Shown in pieces: positions 60,498-64,000 of a stretch of DNA of 64,000 nucleotides (position 1 is the first letter of the stretch; each line of letters starts with the position of its first letter). The stretch covers positions 50,538-114,537 of the forward strand of contig CBDBMQ010000031.1 of NCBI GenBank assembly GCA_965207565.1, given 5' to 3'. This DNA comes from Bin80 sp965207565. Its GTDB lineage: Bacteria > Bacteroidota > Rhodothermia > Rhodothermales > Bin80. The notes under the pieces are model-generated. The model was not told where the DNA came from, ran no database searches, and worked only from the letters and a program-made list of their open reading frames with translations. Both the position numbers and the translations under genes were made by a program.

Positions 60498-61457
60498 ATG
60501 CATCTAAAAAATCTGAATGCATCCATTTATGTAGCCGGGCATAGAGGACTGCTCGGGCGTGCACTGGTGAAGAAACTTCGCGCAAATGGATACACGAACC
60601 TACTTCTGCGCACAAGCGAGGAGTTGGATCTTCGATGCCAACGTTCGGTCAACCACTTCTTTGAAAAAGAGCAACCGGAATTCGTGATCCTGGCTGCTGC
60701 ACGGGTTGGAGGAATCCTTGCCAATGATCAGTATCCGGCAGACTTTCTGGGGGATAATCTCTCGATCCAGAACCATGTCCTGGATGCCGCAAAAAATGCC
60801 AATGTAAAACGTCTTCTTTTTCTTGGGAGCACTTGCATTTACCCCCGAGAAGCGGAACAACCCCTGAAGGAAACTGCTTTACTCACTGGACTGCTTGAGG
60901 CTACGAACCGATGGTATGCGGTCGCCAAGATTGCCGGTGTCGTTCAATGCCAAGCGCTGCGACGTCAGCATGGCTGTGATTTTGTGACGGTCATGGCAAC
61001 AAATCTCTATGGACCGGGAGACAATTTTGATCTCGCCTCCAGTCATGTGCTGCCGGCGCTCATGCGAAAACTTCATGAAGCACATACATCCGGCAAAAGA
61101 CGCATCTCTGTCTGGGGTTCTGGAACTCCCCGCCGAGAATTTCTCTACAGTGAAGACATGGCCGACGCCTGTGTATTTGTGCTGAAAACGCCGGAAGAAG
61201 AACTTTTGCGCGTCGCCCCCGATTCCATGCTGAATGTGGGCTGCGGACAGGATCTCAGCATTAACAATCTATGCAAACTTCTTCAGGAGGTGATGTGCAC
61301 AGACTATGTACTTGATTTTGACTCCTCCAAGCCGGATGGCACCCCGCGAAAACTTGTCGACGTTTCACGCTTGACCGAGTTGGGCTGGACAGCTCCAACC
61401 TCATTACGGGAAGGGATTCACAAGACGTATACGTGGTATAAATCTCAATGCCAATGA
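60498..61457 (+). CDS. fcl: GDP-L-fucose synthase
   Basis: 319 residues. Extended SDR: IYVAGHRGLLGRALVKKL (nucleotide site), AAARVGGILANDQYPADFL, LLFLGSTCIYPREAEQPLKE with the catalytic Ser, RWYAVAKIAGV with Tyr and Lys, NLYGPGDNFD, and the substrate-binding WGSGTPRREFLYSED. It epimerises and reduces GDP-4-keto-6-deoxymannose, the product of the next gene, to GDP-L-fucose. Starts 3 bases after the previous gene's end and overlaps gmd by 10 bases. Confidence 0.94.
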   Translation: MHLKNLNASIYVAGHRGLLGRALVKKLRANGYTNLLLRTSEELDLRCQRSVNHFFEKEQPEFVILAAARVGGILANDQYPADFLGDNLSIQNHVLDAAKNANVKRLLFLGSTCIYPREAEQPLKETALLTGLLEATNRWYAVAKIAGVVQCQALRRQHGCDFVTVMATNLYGPGDNFDLASSHVLPALMRKLHEAHTSGKRRISVWGSGTPRREFLYSEDMADACVFVLKTPEEELLRVAPDSMLNVGCGQDLSINNLCKLLQEVMCTDYVLDFDSSKPDGTPRKLVDVSRLTELGWTAPTSLREGIHKTYTWYKSQCQ

Positions 61458-62500
61458 ACAATAAAACAGCCCTGATTACCGGTGTAACCGGTCAGGATGG
61501 TGCATACCTCTCTGAACTCCTTCTGGACAAGGGATATACCGTTCATGGCGTAAAACGCCGCGCAAGCCTCTTTAATACGCAGCGGATTGATCATCTGTAC
61601 ATGGATCCGCATGTTGACCAGGCGCGATTCCGGCTCCATTACGGGGATCTGACGGATTCGACCAACCTGATTCGCATTGTACAGGAAGTGCAACCGGATG
61701 AGATCTATAACCTGGGGGCACAGAGCCATGTACAGGTCAGCTTTGATACCCCCGAATACACTGCGAATGCGGATGCGGTTGGGGTTTTAAGGCTGCTGGA
61801 GGCAGTTCGCATCTTGGGCATGACCGATCAGGTTCGATTTTATCAGGCATCCACTAGCGAACTCTTCGGAAACGTGCCACCCCCTCAATCTGAAACCACT
61901 CCATTCCGCCCCCGAAGCCCCTATGGTACTGCCAAGCTCTATGCCTACTGGATCACGGTCAACTATCGAGAAGCCTACGGCATGTATGCCTGTAACGGAA
62001 TTCTTTTCAACCATGAAAGCCCGCTGCGTGGGGAGACGTTTGTGACTCGCAAGATCACCCGGGCCGCAGCACGGATCCAGCTCGGAATTGATCGGAAGCT
62101 GTACCTTGGAAACCTTGATGCCAAACGGGACTGGGGACATGCGCGTGATTACGTAGAGGGAATGTGGCGTATGCTGCAGCAGGAGGTTCCGCGTGACTAT
62201 GTGTTAGCGACCGGGCGAGCGATCTCGGTGCGAACCCTCTGCTCACTGGCCTTCGCAGAAGTGGGGCTGCCTCTGGAGTGGAAGGGTACCGGAATGAACG
62301 AAAAGGGGACCTGTAAAAAAACCGGACGTATCCTCGTCGAGGTTGACCCCCGTTATTACCGACCCGCTGAAGTGGACCATTTACGAGGAGATCCCTCTCT
62401 TGCGTGGAAGGAACTCGGCTGGAAACCAACCACCGCCTTTGAGGACCTGGTTCAGGAAATGGTTCAGGAGGATCTCCGGCGGGAACAGGATCTTCATTAA
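61448..62500 (+). CDS. gmd: GDP-mannose 4,6-dehydratase
   Basis: 350 residues from ATG 61448 (61454 also possible). GDP-mannose dehydratase blocks: ALITGVTGQDGAYLSELLL, GVKRRASLFNTQRIDHLY, YNLGAQSHVQVSFDTPEYT, YQASTSELFGNVPPPQSE, SPYGTAKLYAYWITVNYR with Tyr and Lys, and FNHESPLRGETFVTRKI. It converts GDP-mannose to GDP-4-keto-6-deoxy-D-mannose, substrate of the GDP-fucose synthase encoded just upstream (10-base overlap). The order fcl-gmd is the reverse of the pathway order. Confidence 0.96.
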   Translation: MPMNNKTALITGVTGQDGAYLSELLLDKGYTVHGVKRRASLFNTQRIDHLYMDPHVDQARFRLHYGDLTDSTNLIRIVQEVQPDEIYNLGAQSHVQVSFDTPEYTANADAVGVLRLLEAVRILGMTDQVRFYQASTSELFGNVPPPQSETTPFRPRSPYGTAKLYAYWITVNYREAYGMYACNGILFNHESPLRGETFVTRKITRAAARIQLGIDRKLYLGNLDAKRDWGHARDYVEGMWRMLQQEVPRDYVLATGRAISVRTLCSLAFAEVGLPLEWKGTGMNEKGTCKKTGRILVEVDPRYYRPAEVDHLRGDPSLAWKELGWKPTTAFEDLVQEMVQEDLRREQDLH

Positions 62501-62555
62501 GCGGATCAAAGCCCAATAACAACCTTGATCTCGCCCTAAATTGCACTTTTCGCAC

Positions 62556-63308
62556 ATGCATGAGCCCCTGAACGGGATCGTCCTTGCCGGCGGCACAGGA
62601 AGTCGATTGTACCCTCTTACGAAAGTCACCAATAAGCATCTACTGCCTGTAGGGAGGTATCCAATGATTTACCATCCGCTCATGCGACTCCGGGAAGCCG
62701 GCATTGAGCGGGTTGCTGTGGTCACCAGCCCTGAACATATGGGGGATGTTGTGAATCTCCTAGGAAGCGGAAGGGCACTGGGGCTTGACTTGACGTACCG
62801 TGTTCAGGATCAACCAGGCGGCATTGCGCAGGCATTGGGGTTATGTGAAAATTTTGCTGGTGGCAAACCCTTCCTGGTTGCCCTTGGGGACAACATCCTG
62901 GAAGACAGCCTGGCTGGCGAGGTTGATTTATTTCGTCGCCAGAAAGGTGGTGCACGCATTCTTCTGAAAGCCGTCCCGGATCCCGAACGTTATGGTGTCC
63001 CCCGCTTTCAGGGAGACGAGATTGTTGAAATCATGGAAAAACCCGAATCTCCACCAAGCCAATACGCGGTGACGGGGCTTTATTTCTATGATGCACAGGT
63101 GTTTGACTTTATTCGCACTCTCTCTCCGAGTCGGCGTGGCGAATACGAGGTCAGTGACCTGAACTCTGCTTATGTCAAACACAGTAGCTTAACCTATGGT
63201 GTACTGGAGGGCTGGTGGGGAGATGCGGGAACGCTTGAGGGCTGGCATGAGGCGAACCAGCTCGCACGGGACCTTGTCTATCCTGCATTGAGTACTCAAG
63301 AACAATAG
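62556..63308 (+). CDS. Sugar-1-phosphate nucleotidyltransferase (glucose-1-phosphate thymidylyltransferase, RmlA-like)
   Basis: 250 residues from the ATG at 62556 (TTG 62541 is also in frame). LNGIVLAGGTGSRLYPLTKVTNKHLLPV gives the nucleotide-binding start, with GRYPMIYHPL, then QDQPGGIAQALGL, FLVALGDNIL (metal Asp), MEKPESPPSQYAVTGLYFYD and EYEVSDLNSAYV, all as in RmlA. It makes dTDP-glucose from dTTP and glucose 1-phosphate. It is shorter than the usual 290 residues because the C-terminal allosteric helices are absent, as in the short RmlA-like enzymes of archaea and some bacteria. Confidence 0.88.
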   Translation: MHEPLNGIVLAGGTGSRLYPLTKVTNKHLLPVGRYPMIYHPLMRLREAGIERVAVVTSPEHMGDVVNLLGSGRALGLDLTYRVQDQPGGIAQALGLCENFAGGKPFLVALGDNILEDSLAGEVDLFRRQKGGARILLKAVPDPERYGVPRFQGDEIVEIMEKPESPPSQYAVTGLYFYDAQVFDFIRTLSPSRRGEYEVSDLNSAYVKHSSLTYGVLEGWWGDAGTLEGWHEANQLARDLVYPALSTQEQ

Positions 63309-63311
63309 CCA

Positions 63312-63785
63312 ATGAACTGGAGAACGGGCGTGGTACATGACTGTATCGTACGGCCGCTGCCCCGCTATACGGACGAGCGCGGCTGGCTGTCCGAAATCTT
63401 TCGGCACGATGAACTGGAAAAAGAATTCCACCCCGTAATGACCTATGTTTCTTTAACCCACGCCGGCATTACCCGCGGCCCGCATGAACATCGCTACCAA
63501 ACTGATCTTTTTGCATTTTTGAACGGATCCTTTCGGCTCTACCTGTGGGATGATCGTAAAGAATCTCCAACTTATGGAATCAGACAGGTATTGGATACCG
63601 GATTCGAATCCCCGACGGCAGTCTTAATTCCTCCGGGAGTTATCCATGCTTACCGGAATACCGGAACATCGGATGCGCTCGTCATCAACTGCCCCAACCG
63701 GCTCTATGCCGGACAAGGTAAAATGGACCCGGTGGATGAAATTCGCTGGGAAGAACATCCTGATCACAACTTAATCCTTGACTAA
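63312..63785 (+). CDS. dTDP-4-dehydrorhamnose 3,5-epimerase-like cupin (RmlC-like)
   Basis: 157 residues. A double-stranded beta-helix: PLPRYTDERGWLSEIFR (the RG...E start of RmlC), THAGITRGPHEHRYQTDLFAFLNG, FRLYLWDDRKESPTYG, and AVLIPPGVIHAYRN with the second His. The usual RGLHYQ is here RGPHEHRYQ, and the chain is 20-30 residues shorter than typical RmlC, so it may be a sugar isomerase or a relative with another substrate. It follows the RmlA-like gene by 3 bases and probably acts on its dTDP-sugar pathway. Confidence 0.78.
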   Translation: MNWRTGVVHDCIVRPLPRYTDERGWLSEIFRHDELEKEFHPVMTYVSLTHAGITRGPHEHRYQTDLFAFLNGSFRLYLWDDRKESPTYGIRQVLDTGFESPTAVLIPPGVIHAYRNTGTSDALVINCPNRLYAGQGKMDPVDEIRWEEHPDHNLILD

Positions 63786-63788
63786 CCC

Positions 63789-64000
63789 GTGAAGCTTATT
63801 ATCCCTATGGCTGGGTATGGCAAGCGCCTACGTCCCCAGTCGTCTATCACACCGAAGCCACTCATGACCGTACGCGGTCAATGTATGGTGGAACGTATTG
63901 TAGAAAAATTTACCCGCACCCTTCCCCGCCCCGTTACGGACGGTGTTTTCATCCTTGGGCCAGGATTTGATCGCAAGGCCTATGGCATCCTGGATTCTGT
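63789..64000 (+). CDS. Nucleotidyltransferase (NTP-transferase family), 3' end beyond window
   Basis: GTG at 63789 begins MKLIIPMAGYGKRLRPQSS and the frame stays open to the last base (about 70 codons). The PMAGxGxRLRP...TPKPLMTV motif is the nucleotide-binding loop of sugar-1-phosphate nucleotidyltransferases. The rest is outside the window, so the sugar specificity is unknown. It is 3 bases after the RmlC-like gene, so it continues the cluster. Confidence 0.85.
   Translation, partial: MKLIIPMAGYGKRLRPQSSITPKPLMTVRGQCMVERIVEKFTRTLPRPVTDGVFILGPGFDRKAYGILDS

Overview
The window looks like a chromosomal segment of a Bacteroidota/Rhodothermota-type bacterium. This is inferred from: a 1158-residue SecA with the enlarged nucleotide-binding region usual in that group, a type IX secretion (T9SS) C-terminal sorting domain on a secreted subtilase, a PorQ-like protein, a DUF5916 outer-membrane protein, paired TAT-exported Gfo/Idh/MocA oxidoreductases, and genes mostly lacking strong Shine-Dalgarno sites. 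Na+/K+-linked genes (nhaD, a K+-dependent-type membrane pyrophosphatase) suggest a salty habitat, but this is inference.

Layout. 1-3120 (minus strand) is an accessory island: a small HTH-like gene, two tandem EcoRI-family adenine methyltransferases carrying in-frame poly-G tracts of 14 and 11, a scar of a collapsed duplication between them, and a DUF262 (DGQQR) protein running off the left edge. 3292-8809 holds a DoxX-esterase fusion, a three-gene secreted/outer-membrane/DUF547 set and a membrane mannosyltransferase-like protein. 9063-12444 is a nest of mobile DNA: an ISAzo13-like IS with perfect 22-bp ends and a transposase split at an A9 tract, sitting at the junction of a second element that carries only tnpB but has 23-bp terminal inverted repeats and an 8-bp direct repeat. 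12467-22834 holds a cytochrome c/Vgb propeller protein, Mn-type SOD and a compact respiratory operon nuoJ-K-L-M-nhaD-pterin dehydratase-nuoN-SHOCT gene. nuoK is disrupted by one extra base.

22923-41607 is mixed housekeeping and secreted functions: exonuclease-GIY-YIG repair fusion, mdh, Smr protein, two paralogous ECF sigma factors around a DUF971 gene, PhzF, a transsulfuration-type PLP enzyme, lipoprotein, two Gfo/Idh/MocA oxidoreductases, DUF5916 barrel, SDR, DsbA-like thiol oxidoreductase and an LRR-bearing subtilase with a T9SS tail. 42004-50189 is a tight minus-strand operon secA-recN-pgm-phosphomannomutase-like. 50355-58418 has PorQ, an Xer-like recombinase lacking both active-site arginines, a two-lipoyl E2 acyltransferase, a frameshifted membrane pyrophosphatase (hppA), pth, rplY, prs and tRNA-Gln(TTG). 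58506-64000 (plus) has an Asp/Glu racemase-family gene and a nucleotide-sugar cluster (UDP-glucuronate decarboxylase-like, GDP-fucose synthase, GDP-mannose dehydratase, RmlA-like, RmlC-like, a further nucleotidyltransferase) feeding surface polysaccharide synthesis.

The most interesting signals are the tandem, apparently phase-variable methyltransferase pair with its duplication scar and gene-conversion block, and the TIR-bounded tnpB-only element. Single-base insertions in nuoK and hppA may be assembly errors and should be checked against reads.
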